A stretch of DNA of 64,000 nucleotides from Mesonia ostreae (GCF_031845265.1 NZ_JAVRBG010000002.1:1-64000); one strand, 5' to 3'. Positions 7,588 to 16,937 are shown, counted from the first letter of the stretch. Numbers and translations are program-made. The notes: generated by a model not told the origin, from the sequence alone.

Positions 7588-8586
7588 TTACAGCACTAGT
7601 TCTGCATATATAGGAAAATGATCTGAGCCTATACTAGATTGACGCTGAAGTGTTTTTAGCTTAAATTCTTCACTCACAAAAATATGATCTAAGGGCCACC
7701 TCATCCATAAATTTTGTGCGTTATAACTGTTGTAAAAACCTCTGCCCACCCGCAAATCGTATAGAAGATCTTTGGTGCCTGTTAAATCATCTAGGTAAGA
7801 CCACACCACATCGTTTAAATCTCCAGCTACAATGGCGGGAAATTTATTGTCTTCAATGCGGTTGCCTAACTTTAGGAGTGCATTTTCCTGTTCACCAGCG
7901 TTATCTGGTAAATCTTCAAAATGCGTAGGCGGAACTGGATGAATGGAGTGAAAACTAATTTTTTTAGCGTTTGGTAATGTAATCAAGCTCTCAAAGGATG
8001 GGACTTGGTCGTGAGTTAAATAATCTATTTCTTTAACTTCTAGCGGAAACTTGCTGTACAAAATAAGTCCATAAGTGACTTCATTAATAGATTCTTGCGT
8101 ATAAGGATATTCGTTTTGTAAAACTTTAAGTTGTTCTTTCCACCAGGTATCCACTTCCATCGCCAATATAATATCTGGATTTTTATGCGCTACCAAATCC
8201 AGCAAGGCTTGAGAGGTTCTATTTTTCATTTTTACATTGGTGAGTAAAATACTCAGTTTCTCTTCATTTTCGGCAATTTGTTTCACTGTGGGCACTTCAA
8301 CAGGAACCAAGACGGTGTAATTGATAAGAAAAAAAACTTGAACTCCTATGCCAATAAACAAAGCTAAACTTAATAGATAGTCTTGCCATTTCCATTTTTT
8401 TATAATCACGGCTAATAACAAAAAACAAATAATAGCGGCGATAAAAAATTGAATCCGTGGAAAGTCGAGCATTTTTAGGTAACGTATTTCTGCATTTCTA
8501 AAGATAGAAAGTAGGGACAGTATGGCCAATAGTGCGCCTAGAATAAAGAGAATACTATAGATAACTTTTCTCATCTTACTCATCAT
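7588..8586 (-). CDS. Membrane-anchored endonuclease/exonuclease/phosphatase (EEP) family protein
   Basis: The first 95 residues hold three hydrophobic segments (about 8-28, 44-64 and 70-92). A soluble EEP domain follows, probably outside the cytoplasm. The catalytic pattern of the fold is visible: LTNVKMKN for the first strand Asn, LAMEVD with the metal-binding Glu, HSIHPVPP, AGDLNDV with the Asp/Asn pair (about 248-251), WPLDHIF, and SDHFP at the C terminus. Such proteins cleave phosphodiester or phosphomonoester bonds in nucleic acids or lipids; the substrate cannot be read from the sequence. The start could be Met1, Met2 or Met5. The next gene on this strand is 200 bases away, so it may be a single-gene unit. 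Confidence 0.85.
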   Translation of the reverse strand: MMSKMRKVIYSILFILGALLAILSLLSIFRNAEIRYLKMLDFPRIQFFIAAIICFLLLAVIIKKWKWQDYLLSLALFIGIGVQVFFLINYTVLVPVEVPTVKQIAENEEKLSILLTNVKMKNRTSQALLDLVAHKNPDIILAMEVDTWWKEQLKVLQNEYPYTQESINEVTYGLILYSKFPLEVKEIDYLTHDQVPSFESLITLPNAKKISFHSIHPVPPTHFEDLPDNAGEQENALLKLGNRIEDNKFPAIVAGDLNDVVWSYLDDLTGTKDLLYDLRVGRGFYNSYNAQNLWMRWPLDHIFVSEEFKLKTLQRQSSIGSDHFPIYAELVL

Positions 8587-8786
8587 TTTTCACTTTATAG
8601 AAATTATTTTCCTTTGGATAATCTTTTTCAGAATTTTCTCTTTTCCCATCCAGTTGGATTGGTGGATCTTTTGCAGAAATTTACGTTTATGACTTATACT
8701 TGTTGCTTAAAGATTTCAACTTTTATATACGTTGGAAGGTACTAAAAAAATGTTGTTTCTACGGAAGAATTACCGCAGGATAATCT

Positions 8787-9347
8787 CTAACTTTTTAAAG
8801 GAAATGAAAGACCTACTGCCACAGCGCCAGAGGTTTGCTCTACACTAGGTTGAAAATAATAGGTAAAGCCTAAATCTACATTATGCGTTCGTCCCAATGC
8901 TAAACCAAAAGAAAAAGGGACGTGAAAGAAAACGCCAGTTTTATCAATATCTGTAAATGCGGTGTAGGTAACGAACTTCCCAATGGAAGCGCCTATTCCA
9001 AGCTCTATGTACGGAGCCACATAAGGAATAGGGGCTAGGATTCTTGCTTTCCCTCCCAATAAAACCGCTGTTGTTTCGGCTTTTTCGTACGTAGGATTCT
9101 CGTCTATATCTTTCCCATTAGAGCTCGTATAAATAAAACCCAAGTAAGGCCTAAAATCTATCCAAGAGGCAGCTTTCATTACGTATTCAGCTTGCAGGAA
9201 TACACCTTGATTGCTAATATCTCCTTCACTTTCGTGAGGAGAACTAAGTCCGTAGCCAATCATAGCATTAATCGATTTTTCTTTAATAAACTGAGCCTGA
9301 GATAAATTTGTTGAAAACAAGACAAGAAGTAGTACTATTTTTTTCAT
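8787..9347 (-). CDS. Small outer-membrane beta-barrel protein
   Basis: The start chosen (MKKIVLLLVLFSTNLSQAQF) gives a clean signal peptide with a cleavage site near SQA-QF. An upstream in-frame Met at 9374 would place nine residues before it. The mature protein of about 168 residues consists of alternating hydrophobic/polar stretches with many Gly and aromatic residues (FRPYLGFIYTS, PYIELGIGASIG, VDLGFTYYFQPS) and ends in VGLSFPLKS, a typical barrel last strand. It probably forms an eight-stranded barrel. The ligand or role is unknown. It is monocistronic as far as can be seen. Confidence 0.75.
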   Translation of the reverse strand: MKKIVLLLVLFSTNLSQAQFIKEKSINAMIGYGLSSPHESEGDISNQGVFLQAEYVMKAASWIDFRPYLGFIYTSSNGKDIDENPTYEKAETTAVLLGGKARILAPIPYVAPYIELGIGASIGKFVTYTAFTDIDKTGVFFHVPFSFGLALGRTHNVDLGFTYYFQPSVEQTSGAVAVGLSFPLKS

Positions 9348-9520
9348 AGGGAAGTTGCGATTAAACTTAATCATATTGAATTTAGCGGGCGAAAGTAGTC
9401 AATAAAACCGAATTAAGGTTGCTGAGATTCAAGATTGAGTCGAAGAATTTTTATATGTTTTCTATTTTCTTAGCTTCTATTTTTAAGAGTTTATACTAAC
9501 TATGATCAACCTCTTATAGT

Positions 9521-9922
9521 TTAAAGTTGAATTTCATGCAGGTAACATTCTATCGTTGATTCTTCAAGAAAATATCTTGAACCTTGATCAAACTTTCCAC
9601 TTCTTTTATATCGCACAGAATTTTTGGAGGGATTAAACCATTTAGGTAAATGACTAGGCTTTGTCTACTGTAAGGTATCTACTTCCAATTTGTTTTGGAC
9701 GATAAATGTATTCCACCAAGTTTTAGTGGGTTTCATTTTTAGCGACATCATATATTCCTTTGTCCAATGTGCCGATTGCCAATACTGCCCTTTTATGAGT
9801 TTTAAATCGGTTGGTGGATTTGAACCCGACCAGTATTTATAAACTTCATTTGCCTGCGTAGTGTTTACTTCAGAACAACTGCTAAAAAATAATAATAACA
9901 GCAATATCATTAAGAATTTCAT
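9521..9922 (-). pseudogene. Small lipoprotein gene interrupted by an in-frame amber codon
   Basis: The first 85 codons encode a lipoprotein with signal MKFLMILLLLLFFSSC, where the lipobox Cys is residue 16. A TAG at 9667-9665 ends it, but the same frame then continues for 47 sense codons to a TAA at 9523-9521. The continuation looks like genuine protein (KPSHLPKWFNPSKNSVRY, FDQGSRYFLEES, CYLHEIQL). The simplest reading is a protein of about 133 residues hit by one nonsense mutation. The alternative is a functional 85-residue protein with a decayed tail. TAG is an ordinary stop in this genome (polA, nusA and ruvB end in it), so suppression is unlikely. Function unknown. Confidence 0.65.
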
Positions 9923-10261
9923 GAGGAGGTAAATTATTTATGACGGCTTTTAATACGTCTTAAATTCAATTAAATAGCTGATTATTTATGAGTTATTGCA
10001 GCAAGAGTTTTGGCACTTTGCTAAATCATTTGTACTAAATTAATTTTAATCTTTTTCTGTTCAGTAAAGTAAGAGATAATTAATAGAGTGAAAAAGAAAA
10101 AAGGCAATCTCATAGTTCTCTTTTGCTAAAGTTCAATAATCAGATTGGTAATAAAAAGAGAGTAAAAGGTTCTTAAGTCTAAGATCCTGAAACCAGTTCA
10201 GGATGTCAGTCAGATTTTTGATTTTCAAATTATCTCATCATCACATTACCACATCATCAAT
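9923..10261. other. Gene-free AT-rich spacer with a small palindrome
   Basis: I see no coding frame. The palindrome ATCCTGAA-accag-TTCAGGAT (about 10183-10204) belongs to the CTGAA/TTCAG repeat style also seen at 12434 and 52435. Just before 10261 comes a CATCATCACATTACCACATC run, a low-complexity filler common in flavobacterial spacers. Confidence 0.5.
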
Positions 10262-10891
10262 TCACCTCAAAAACCCTTGTGCTTTTATCTGTTTTTGTAT
10301 TTGTGCGATATCCTCTGGGATGTTTTCGGCGTTAAGCCAATTCAAGTCCAATCCGTGGTTGATAGCGGTTTGCATTAGTAATGGTTTCTCGCTAATCAAA
10401 TCGGCTAATTCCTCTAAAGGCGCTTCAAATTCTAGGAGTAAATCTTCGTGCATTTTTTTAATGAGTACCAAGCACCTAAACGTTCTGGTTATAACATACA
10501 GACAGAACTTTCTAGCATGATTTCGATTCGTTTTTTGGAACAAGGAATCTGAAGATTTTAAAACCGTGTTCAGCATCAAAAGGTTGAGGGAGACTTCACC
10601 AAATTTATCTTTGGTCACGCGCACGTGTTCGGCAATATCCCCACTAAGAAAACCGGTAAGTACTTTTAAGTGTTGTAGTGATCTCGCATAAGACGTAATT
10701 TCCTTACCTCGTGTTAATACGTGCTCTTCCATAATAGCGCGGTGATCATCTACATTTTTATCGTCTAGAAGCTCAAAAAATAAACGATTCACCAAATTGT
10801 GGTCTTTCTTTAAAAGCCTAATTAAAAGTTTGTCTTTCTCTTTTTCGGAGAGTTGTAATACGGCTTCTTTAAATTCTAGACTAAATTTCAT
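10262..10891 (-). CDS. Conserved-looking cytoplasmic helical protein, function unknown
   Basis: I do not recognise the family. The 209-residue protein has no signal peptide or membrane segment and is strongly charged. It appears almost wholly alpha-helical: MKFSLEFKEAVLQLSEKEKDKLLIRLLKK at the start, and EFEAPLEELADLISEKPLLMQTAINHGLDLNWLNAENIP toward the end. The only motif-like feature is HARKFCLYVITRTFRCLVL in the middle, where the sole two cysteines lie. Base composition is like its neighbours. It stands alone between two long spacers, so context gives no hint. The ATG start is supported by the Lys-rich amphipathic N terminus. Confidence 0.6.
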   Translation of the reverse strand: MKFSLEFKEAVLQLSEKEKDKLLIRLLKKDHNLVNRLFFELLDDKNVDDHRAIMEEHVLTRGKEITSYARSLQHLKVLTGFLSGDIAEHVRVTKDKFGEVSLNLLMLNTVLKSSDSLFQKTNRNHARKFCLYVITRTFRCLVLIKKMHEDLLLEFEAPLEELADLISEKPLLMQTAINHGLDLNWLNAENIPEDIAQIQKQIKAQGFLR

Positions 10892-11268
10892 CTGTTTCTG
10901 GTTGTGCTTCTAAACTATACAATAATACGGAATATCACTTCCGTAAAGAAAGAATGCGATCAAAAGATAAAAGTATTAATATTTCTTTAATAAAATCTAG
11001 GGAAGTCAATTCATAACTTTGAGCAAATAAAAAAAAGGATTCGTTTTGGGATAAAAACATATAAGACCACCCAACCCAATTTAAGAAAGTGTAAGAAAAT
11101 TGTTCAGAGAATTAAAAATAGGAGAGTTTTCTTCCATAAATCTAGAGAAATAGACACTTTTTAATAAATTTCGTTATTTTGCAGCCTGTCAAAATGATCT
11201 CGTTGGTTTTATGAGAAGATGTTTTGGCATAACAAATCAATCACATTTTTAAAAAACGATTTAATTAT
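10892..11268. other. AT-rich spacer between divergent genes
   Basis: No coding frame is convincing. Near its right end the sequence GTTATTTTGCAGCC (about 11174-11187) is one base from the flavobacterial -7 box and could be the promoter of the receptor-like channel gene. I see no strong hairpins or repeats. Confidence 0.45.
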
Positions 11269-12369
11269 ATGACTTCCAAAAATTTCCTATACGGATTTTT
11301 TCTTTCTATCCTTTACTTCACTCTTTCAGGACAAGAAGTAAATGCACAAACCTCTCAAACAGATTCCGTTCCTAAAGTTTTAAGAGTAGGAGTTGCCGGT
11401 AGCGAACCTTTTGTGTTTGCCAATGCAGATTCTGAAGGAATTGCCGTAGAAATTTGGAATGAGGTAGCAGGTAAAAAAGACTGGGATTTTAATTATGTTT
11501 CTTACCCTTCAGTAAATAAAGGGCTGCAAGCAATGAAGAAAGGAGACATAGATTTAATGGTTGGGCCTATTAGTATTACCTCACAACGCGCAAAACATTA
11601 TATATTTTCACAACCTTACTACCAATCTAGTTTGGCTATCGCATCTAGAGTAGAAGATGCAGGATTGTGGGGAAGAATAAAACCCTTTTTTAGTATGCAG
11701 TTATTAATTGCAGTAGGCATATTTGTATTTATTTTATCTATTGTAGGAACTCTATTTTGGTTGGCAGAAAGAAGGCATTCTCCAGAACAGTTTCCTAAAG
11801 ACCCAGTTAAGGGAATAGGAAACGGTATGTGGCTTGCTATCGTTACCATGAGTACTACAGGATACGGAGATATGGCGCCAGTGAGTCTTAGAGGTCGTAT
11901 TATTGCTGGTATTTGGATGGTAGTTACTATTATTTTTGCGACTTCTATGGTTGCTGGGATTGCAAGTACTTTAACGCTTTCTGGTTTGGGATCTTCTACC
12001 GTAAGTAATATTGAAGAACTATCTGGAAAGAAAACGGCAACCGTTACAGGCTCTCCCGCCGTTGGTTTTATAAAAGAACATAAGTCTAAACCAGTGATGG
12101 TAGATAACCTTCAGGAAGCTATGAAATTATTGGATGAGAAAAAAGTGGATGCGGTAATTTACGACCGACCACAATTGCTTTATTTTCAAACAAATGGTTT
12201 AGAAGAAGAGATTTATATCGCTAAAGCGGAATACTATAAGCAAGGCTACGGTGTGGCGTTTCCCTTAGAAAGTAAATTGGTAAACGAAGTAAATTTAGGC
12301 TTATTAGAACTCGCTGAAAAGCAAGAAATAGTCGAAATTGTGGATGAATATTTAGGGAAAGACGAATAG
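11269..12369 (+). CDS. Ionotropic glutamate-receptor-like potassium channel (GluR0 type)
   Basis: The layout is that of prokaryotic glutamate receptors. There is a signal peptide (1-26, ending VNA-QT). Ligand-binding half S1 (about 37-130) holds the SBP3-type motif ITSQRAKHYIFSQPYY, whose Arg107 would bind an amino-acid carboxylate. Then come a membrane helix (about 143-166), a pore loop with the potassium filter TTGYGD (196-201), a second helix (about 208-238), and ligand-binding half S2 (about 243-360) with DAVIYDRP. This predicts a tetrameric inner-membrane channel opened by a periplasmic ligand, probably an amino acid; the ligand cannot be read. Length 366 fits GluR0. No transporter genes are adjacent, so it is not an ABC binding protein. 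Confidence 0.87.
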   Translation: MTSKNFLYGFFLSILYFTLSGQEVNAQTSQTDSVPKVLRVGVAGSEPFVFANADSEGIAVEIWNEVAGKKDWDFNYVSYPSVNKGLQAMKKGDIDLMVGPISITSQRAKHYIFSQPYYQSSLAIASRVEDAGLWGRIKPFFSMQLLIAVGIFVFILSIVGTLFWLAERRHSPEQFPKDPVKGIGNGMWLAIVTMSTTGYGDMAPVSLRGRIIAGIWMVVTIIFATSMVAGIASTLTLSGLGSSTVSNIEELSGKKTATVTGSPAVGFIKEHKSKPVMVDNLQEAMKLLDEKKVDAVIYDRPQLLYFQTNGLEEEIYIAKAEYYKQGYGVAFPLESKLVNEVNLGLLELAEKQEIVEIVDEYLGKDE

Positions 12370-12433
12370 TTGCTTTTTCTTATAAGCGTGGAAACGCGTT
12401 AATAAGGAGAAGTTGTCTAAAAAGTCTTGAAAA

Positions 12434-12545
12434 CTGTCATTCTGAATTTATTTCAGAATCTCACCGTATTGATTCACGGACGAATATAAGAACCTGAATC
12501 AAGCCCGCCTGAATGAATTCACTTCGGGCAAGTTCAGGTTGACAG
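12434..12545. repeat. Repeat element bounded by 13-base inverted ends
   Basis: CTGTCATTCTGAA (12434-12446) and TTCAGGTTGACAG (12533-12545) are inverted copies matching at 11 of 13 positions. Inside the left end lies the palindrome CTGAATTTATTTCAG. A related single copy is at 52435-52464. It is 112 bases long with no coding frame, like a non-autonomous intergenic element. Confidence 0.65.
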
Positions 12546-12637
12546 AAATTAACTTTTTAAACAGCCTTTTCTATTTTCGTAAAATGATGTTATTCAAGTC
12601 CTCTTCACTGGGGAGGATTTAGAAAGGGATGAATTTA

Positions 12638-15484
12638 CTAGTGTGCTTCTAGCCAGTTTTCGCCCGTTCCTATTTCTACATCTAGCGGTACGCTTAACTC
12701 AAAAGCATGTTCCATTTCTTCTTTCACCATTTTTTGAAGCGCATCCAGTTCTTCTTTATGTACGTCAAAAATCAATTCATCATGCACTTGCAATAACATT
12801 TTACTGCGGTACGATTTTTCTTTTAGCTTACGCTGAATATTAATCATTGCCACTTTAATAATATCGGCAGCACTTCCTTGTATGGGAGCATTCACGGCAT
12901 TACGTTCGGCAGCGCTGCGTACCACATTATTTTTGGCATTGATGTCTTTTAAGTATCTTCTTCTGCCCATCACGGTTTCTACATACCCATGTTCACGAGC
13001 AAAATTCACTTGCTCGTCCATAAAATCTCTTAGCTTAGGGTAGGTTTTGTAATAGGTTTCAATGAGTTCTTTAGACTCATTTCGGCTTAAATCGGTTTGA
13101 TTGCTTAATCCAAAAGCAGAAACTCCATAGATAATTCCAAAATTAACCGTTTTTGCATTACTTCGTTGCTCTCTAGTGACTTCCTCTAAAGGAACATCAA
13201 AAACTTTTGCCGCCGTAGAAGCGTGAATATCTTCTCCGTCTTTAAAGGCTTTAATCATCGTTTCTTCTTTACTTAGAGCTGCAATGATTCTAAGTTCTAT
13301 CTGCGAATAATCTGCTGCAAGTAAAATGTGGTCTTTATCTCTAGGAATAAAGGCTTTTCTAACTTCACGACCTCTTTCAGTACGAATAGGAATGTTTTGT
13401 AAGTTAGGATTATTAGAACTCAACCTTCCCGTAGCAGCTACCGTTTGCATATAATCGGTATGAATGCGACCTGTTTTCGCTTCAATCTGTTCGGGTAAAG
13501 CATCTACATAGGTGTTTTTCAATTTTACCAATCCGCGCCAAGCTAGCACATCTCTAATAATTTTATGTTCGTCTGCTAAATAAGAAAGCACCTCTTCTCC
13601 TGTAGAAAACTGACCTGTTTTGGTCTTTTTTGGTTTATCTACCAAGGCTAACTTTCCGAAGAGAATTTCGCCCAATTGTTTAGGTGAGCCAATATTAAAT
13701 TCTTCTCCCGCTTCTTCATAAATTGTTTTTTCCAGACTAAGAATATCGGTTTCTAAAGCACCAGAAAGACTTTTTAAGAAATCACGATTTACATGTATCC
13801 CTTCCAACTCCATTTCTGCCAAAACTTTTAGCAGCGGAAGTTCAATTTCTTCATAAAGTTTCTTGGTTTGCGTTTCTTCCAGCTCTTTGTCAAATAATTG
13901 TTTTAATTGGTAGGTGATATCAGCATCTTCCACAGCGTATTCTTTCTGTTCTTCTAAAGCTACGCTACGCATCGTTTTTTGATTCTTACCCTTTTTTCCG
14001 ATAAGTTCTGTAATGGGTTTTGGAGAATAGTTGAGGTAAGTCTCTGCCAACACATCCATATTATGACGCATATCTGGATTGATCACATAATGCGCTAACA
14101 TCGTATCAAAAAGCGGCTCAGACACTTCTATATCATAATTTGCCAATACCTTAATATCGTATTTTAAGTTTTGCCCTATTTTCTGAATCTTGGGATTGTT
14201 AAAAAAGTCCTTTAGAAGTTCTAAAATGCTTTTTGCTTCATCTTGATCTTCGGGAAAAGCAAGGTAGTATCCTTTTCCTTTCTCCCAGCTAAAGGCAATT
14301 CCTACCAATTCGGCTTCAAAAGTGTCGAGGGAAGTGGTTTCGGTATCAAAACAAACCGAAGTTTGCTCCAGTAACTTTTTTAAGAAAAGCTGTGTTGCCA
14401 TTCCGGGTTCTACCAATTGATAGAGGTGGGAAGTGTTTTCTAAATTTTGATATCCTGTAAAACTTTCAGCAGAAACGTCTTTTTTTGAAGTGTCGTTCCC
14501 AAATAATGAAAACTGACCTGCACCTGCGGTAGATTTGGCCTCTTTTTTCTTTTCGGCAGTCGCTGCGGGAGTTGTTAATCCGCCGCCAGATTCTCCACCT
14601 TCGTTAAACATTTTTATAAACTGATCTGTAAGTCTTCTAAATTCTAATTCTTTAAAAATCTCTACAACTTCCTCTACATTAGGTTTAGAAAGCTCGTACT
14701 CTTCTTCATTAAACTTTACATCACAATCTGTAAAAATGGTAGCTAATTTTCGTGAAAGACGGCCTAACTCTGCATTGGCGATTACTTTTTCTTTCATTTT
14801 TCCTTTCAGCTTATCGGTGTTGGCCAATAAACCTTCCATACTATCAAATTGCGTGATGAATTTTTTTGCGGTTTTGTCTCCCACTCCTGGTAAACCGGGA
14901 ATATTATCTGAAGCATCTCCCATCATTCCCAAATAATCAATCACTTGTTCTGGACGTTCTACGCCAAAACGCTTTTGTATTTCTGGGATTCCCCAAATTT
15001 CAATGGCATTTCCCATACGTGCAGGACGATACATAAAAATATTTTCAGAAACCAATTGCCCAAAATCCTTATCTGGTGTCACCATAAAGACTTGGTAATT
15101 CTCCTTTTCGGCTTGTTTGGCTAGCGTTCCTATAATGTCATCGGCTTCTAAACCTTCTAACTCAATACAAGGAATGTGCATCGCTGTTAATATACTTTTT
15201 ATATGCGGTATTGCGTCTCGAATAGCCTGCGGAGTTTCATCCCGATTGGCTTTATATTCTTCAAACATTTCGGTACGCGCTTGGCTTCCTCCTTTATCGA
15301 AACACACCGCCAAATGATCTGGTTTCTCTCTTTTAATCACATCAAAAAGGGAGTTGGTAAAGCCCATAATGGCAGAGGTATCTTCTCCTTTTGAATTGAT
15401 TCTAGGATTTTTGATTAGCGCATAATATCCACGAAAAATTAGAGCGTAAGCGTCGAGTAAAAAAAGTCTTTTTTGATTGGCCAT
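12638..15484 (-). CDS. polA: DNA polymerase I
   Basis: PolA fills gaps and removes RNA primers in replication and repair. The start chosen is MANQKRLFLLDAYALIF; an ATG 12 codons upstream (15520) adds an unrelated-looking leader. The 948 residues comprise a 5'-3' exonuclease (1-290: ELEGLEADDIIG, TPDKDFGQLV, GDASDNIPGLPGVGDKTA). Next is a proofreading 3'-5' exonuclease (about 345-520) that keeps its catalytic residues in CFDTETTSLD and YAVEDADITYQL, so it should be active. The polymerase has motif A ADYSQIELR, motif B RSNAKTVNFGIIYG and motif C QVHDELIFD. The stop is TAG. The gene stands alone on this strand. Confidence 0.97.
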   Translation of the reverse strand: MANQKRLFLLDAYALIFRGYYALIKNPRINSKGEDTSAIMGFTNSLFDVIKREKPDHLAVCFDKGGSQARTEMFEEYKANRDETPQAIRDAIPHIKSILTAMHIPCIELEGLEADDIIGTLAKQAEKENYQVFMVTPDKDFGQLVSENIFMYRPARMGNAIEIWGIPEIQKRFGVERPEQVIDYLGMMGDASDNIPGLPGVGDKTAKKFITQFDSMEGLLANTDKLKGKMKEKVIANAELGRLSRKLATIFTDCDVKFNEEEYELSKPNVEEVVEIFKELEFRRLTDQFIKMFNEGGESGGGLTTPAATAEKKKEAKSTAGAGQFSLFGNDTSKKDVSAESFTGYQNLENTSHLYQLVEPGMATQLFLKKLLEQTSVCFDTETTSLDTFEAELVGIAFSWEKGKGYYLAFPEDQDEAKSILELLKDFFNNPKIQKIGQNLKYDIKVLANYDIEVSEPLFDTMLAHYVINPDMRHNMDVLAETYLNYSPKPITELIGKKGKNQKTMRSVALEEQKEYAVEDADITYQLKQLFDKELEETQTKKLYEEIELPLLKVLAEMELEGIHVNRDFLKSLSGALETDILSLEKTIYEEAGEEFNIGSPKQLGEILFGKLALVDKPKKTKTGQFSTGEEVLSYLADEHKIIRDVLAWRGLVKLKNTYVDALPEQIEAKTGRIHTDYMQTVAATGRLSSNNPNLQNIPIRTERGREVRKAFIPRDKDHILLAADYSQIELRIIAALSKEETMIKAFKDGEDIHASTAAKVFDVPLEEVTREQRSNAKTVNFGIIYGVSAFGLSNQTDLSRNESKELIETYYKTYPKLRDFMDEQVNFAREHGYVETVMGRRRYLKDINAKNNVVRSAAERNAVNAPIQGSAADIIKVAMINIQRKLKEKSYRSKMLLQVHDELIFDVHKEELDALQKMVKEEMEHAFELSVPLDVEIGTGENWLEAH

Positions 15485-15646
15485 GAAACTGATATTGAAA
15501 ATGGAATGTAAAGGTATCAAATCTACAAGATTTTATGTGAAAATTGTAGTTCTTGTGGCAGTTTTTATTCCGCGCAAGCGTAATTACAGCCACTTCTATT
15601 CACGTTAAATAATATAAAAATGAAGAGCTAAGGATCTCGTTTTGTG

Positions 15647-15654
15647 TAGTTTTG
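15647..15654 (+). promoter_or_regulatory. Likely -7 promoter box (TAGTTTTG)
   Basis: It is a perfect match to TAnnTTTG, 19 bases before the ATG of the downstream phosphoesterase gene. No TTG sits at the expected 19-base distance, so only one of the two boxes is supported. Confidence 0.45.
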
Positions 15655-15673
15655 CACCGCTAAATATAAAAAT

Positions 15674-16897
15674 ATGCGTTGGGTAATCTTTGTGGTTTTA
15701 TATGTGTTAATGACTTTCTACAGCCATCAGGCGGTAAAAGTTGCTTTTAAGTCGGTTTGGTTTCAATATTTTCTCATTGCGATGTCCTTTTTGGTGTTAG
15801 GTAATTTTGTATACCATTGGGTGCAGCCTAGTGTAGGGAAAGTGCTAAGCCCTTCTAAAAGTTATGCGCTTGGCTTTGTATTGGCTTTTGTCTCTGCGGA
15901 ATTGATTCTGGTCGTTTTTATGTTGGGAGAAGACATTATCCGACTATTTTCTGCGACCTACCATCGGTTTTTTACGCCAGATTCGTCGTTCCATCTTCCT
16001 TCGCGACGAGCTTTTATAGGAAAACTAGCTATAGGAATTGCTGCGATTCCTTTTGCGGGTTTAATCTACGGAATGTTTAAAGGAAAGTATGATTTTAGAG
16101 TGCTGAGTTATACCTTGGAGTTTGATGATTTGCCCGAGGCTTTTGATGGGTATAGAATTACGCAAATTAGCGATATCCACAGCGGAAGTTTTGACAATCA
16201 TAAGAAGATAGCATATGCAGTAGATCTTATTAACGAGCAAAAAAGTGATACGATTTTATTTACTGGAGATCTGGTAAATAATCTAGCTGCCGAAATGGAC
16301 AATTGGAGTGATCTTTTCTCCACATTAAAAGCAAAAGACGGCGTGTATTCCATTTTGGGAAACCACGATTATGGAGATTATATGACGTGGCCAAGTGCAA
16401 AAGAAAAGGTAGATAACTTAGATAGATTAAAAGAAATTCAGGCTCAAATGGGCTGGAAGTTGCTACTTAACGAGCATACTTCTATCACGAGAGGAGAAGA
16501 TAAAATTAATATTGTTGGCGTAGAAAACTGGGGAAAAGGTGGTTTTGTAAAACATGGCGATGTTGATAAAGCGGCAGAAGGTTTAAGGAAAGAGGATTTT
16601 AAAATTTTATTAAGCCACGATCCTTCCTATTGGCAAGAGAAGATAAAATCTGACGAGAAACATTATCAACTCACCTTAAGCGGACATACGCACGGAATGC
16701 AATTTGGTATTGAAATCCCTGGATGGATAAAATGGAGTCCTATTCAATATCGTTATGAGAATTGGGCAGGAATTTATAAGGAATTTGGTCGCTACATTAA
16801 TGTAAATAGAGGTTTTGGTTATTTAGGTTATCCAGGAAGAGTGGGGATTTGGCCAGAAATTACCGTGATTAAACTTATAAAAAGGAAAGAAATATGA
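15674..16897 (+). CDS. Membrane-bound calcineurin-like metallophosphoesterase
   Basis: The N-terminal 150 residues hold about four hydrophobic segments (near 2-16, 26-48, 62-84 and 116-131). The rest is a calcineurin-type phosphoesterase with all metal-binding motifs: ISDIHSGSF (D and H), FTGDLVNN (D), LGNHDYGD (N and H), LSHDPSYW (H) and LSGHTHGMQFG (HTH). The order and spacing match the YaeI/YkuE-like group, which acts on lipid or nucleotide phosphoesters; the substrate is not evident. Length 407 fits membrane-anchored versions in Bacteroidota. It is divergent from polA and followed 73 bases later by an unrelated secreted protein gene. Confidence 0.88.
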   Translation: MRWVIFVVLYVLMTFYSHQAVKVAFKSVWFQYFLIAMSFLVLGNFVYHWVQPSVGKVLSPSKSYALGFVLAFVSAELILVVFMLGEDIIRLFSATYHRFFTPDSSFHLPSRRAFIGKLAIGIAAIPFAGLIYGMFKGKYDFRVLSYTLEFDDLPEAFDGYRITQISDIHSGSFDNHKKIAYAVDLINEQKSDTILFTGDLVNNLAAEMDNWSDLFSTLKAKDGVYSILGNHDYGDYMTWPSAKEKVDNLDRLKEIQAQMGWKLLLNEHTSITRGEDKINIVGVENWGKGGFVKHGDVDKAAEGLRKEDFKILLSHDPSYWQEKIKSDEKHYQLTLSGHTHGMQFGIEIPGWIKWSPIQYRYENWAGIYKEFGRYINVNRGFGYLGYPGRVGIWPEITVIKLIKRKEI

Positions 16898-16937
16898 TTT
16901 TAATCTATATTATTCGCTCTTAAACCTTAATTGTGTG

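Noticed and set aside
9521..9922. Amber codon read as an amino acid (suppression or special amino acid)
   Set aside because: Several core genes here (polA, nusA, ruvB) end in TAG, so it is a normal stop; no suppressor tRNA or related genes are seen.
11269..12369. ABC-transporter substrate-binding protein
   Set aside because: The binding halves are split by two membrane helices and a TTGYGD pore loop, and no permease or ATPase gene adjoins.
12434..12545. Complete insertion sequence
   Set aside because: No transposase frame and only 112 bases between the ends; at most a non-autonomous element.
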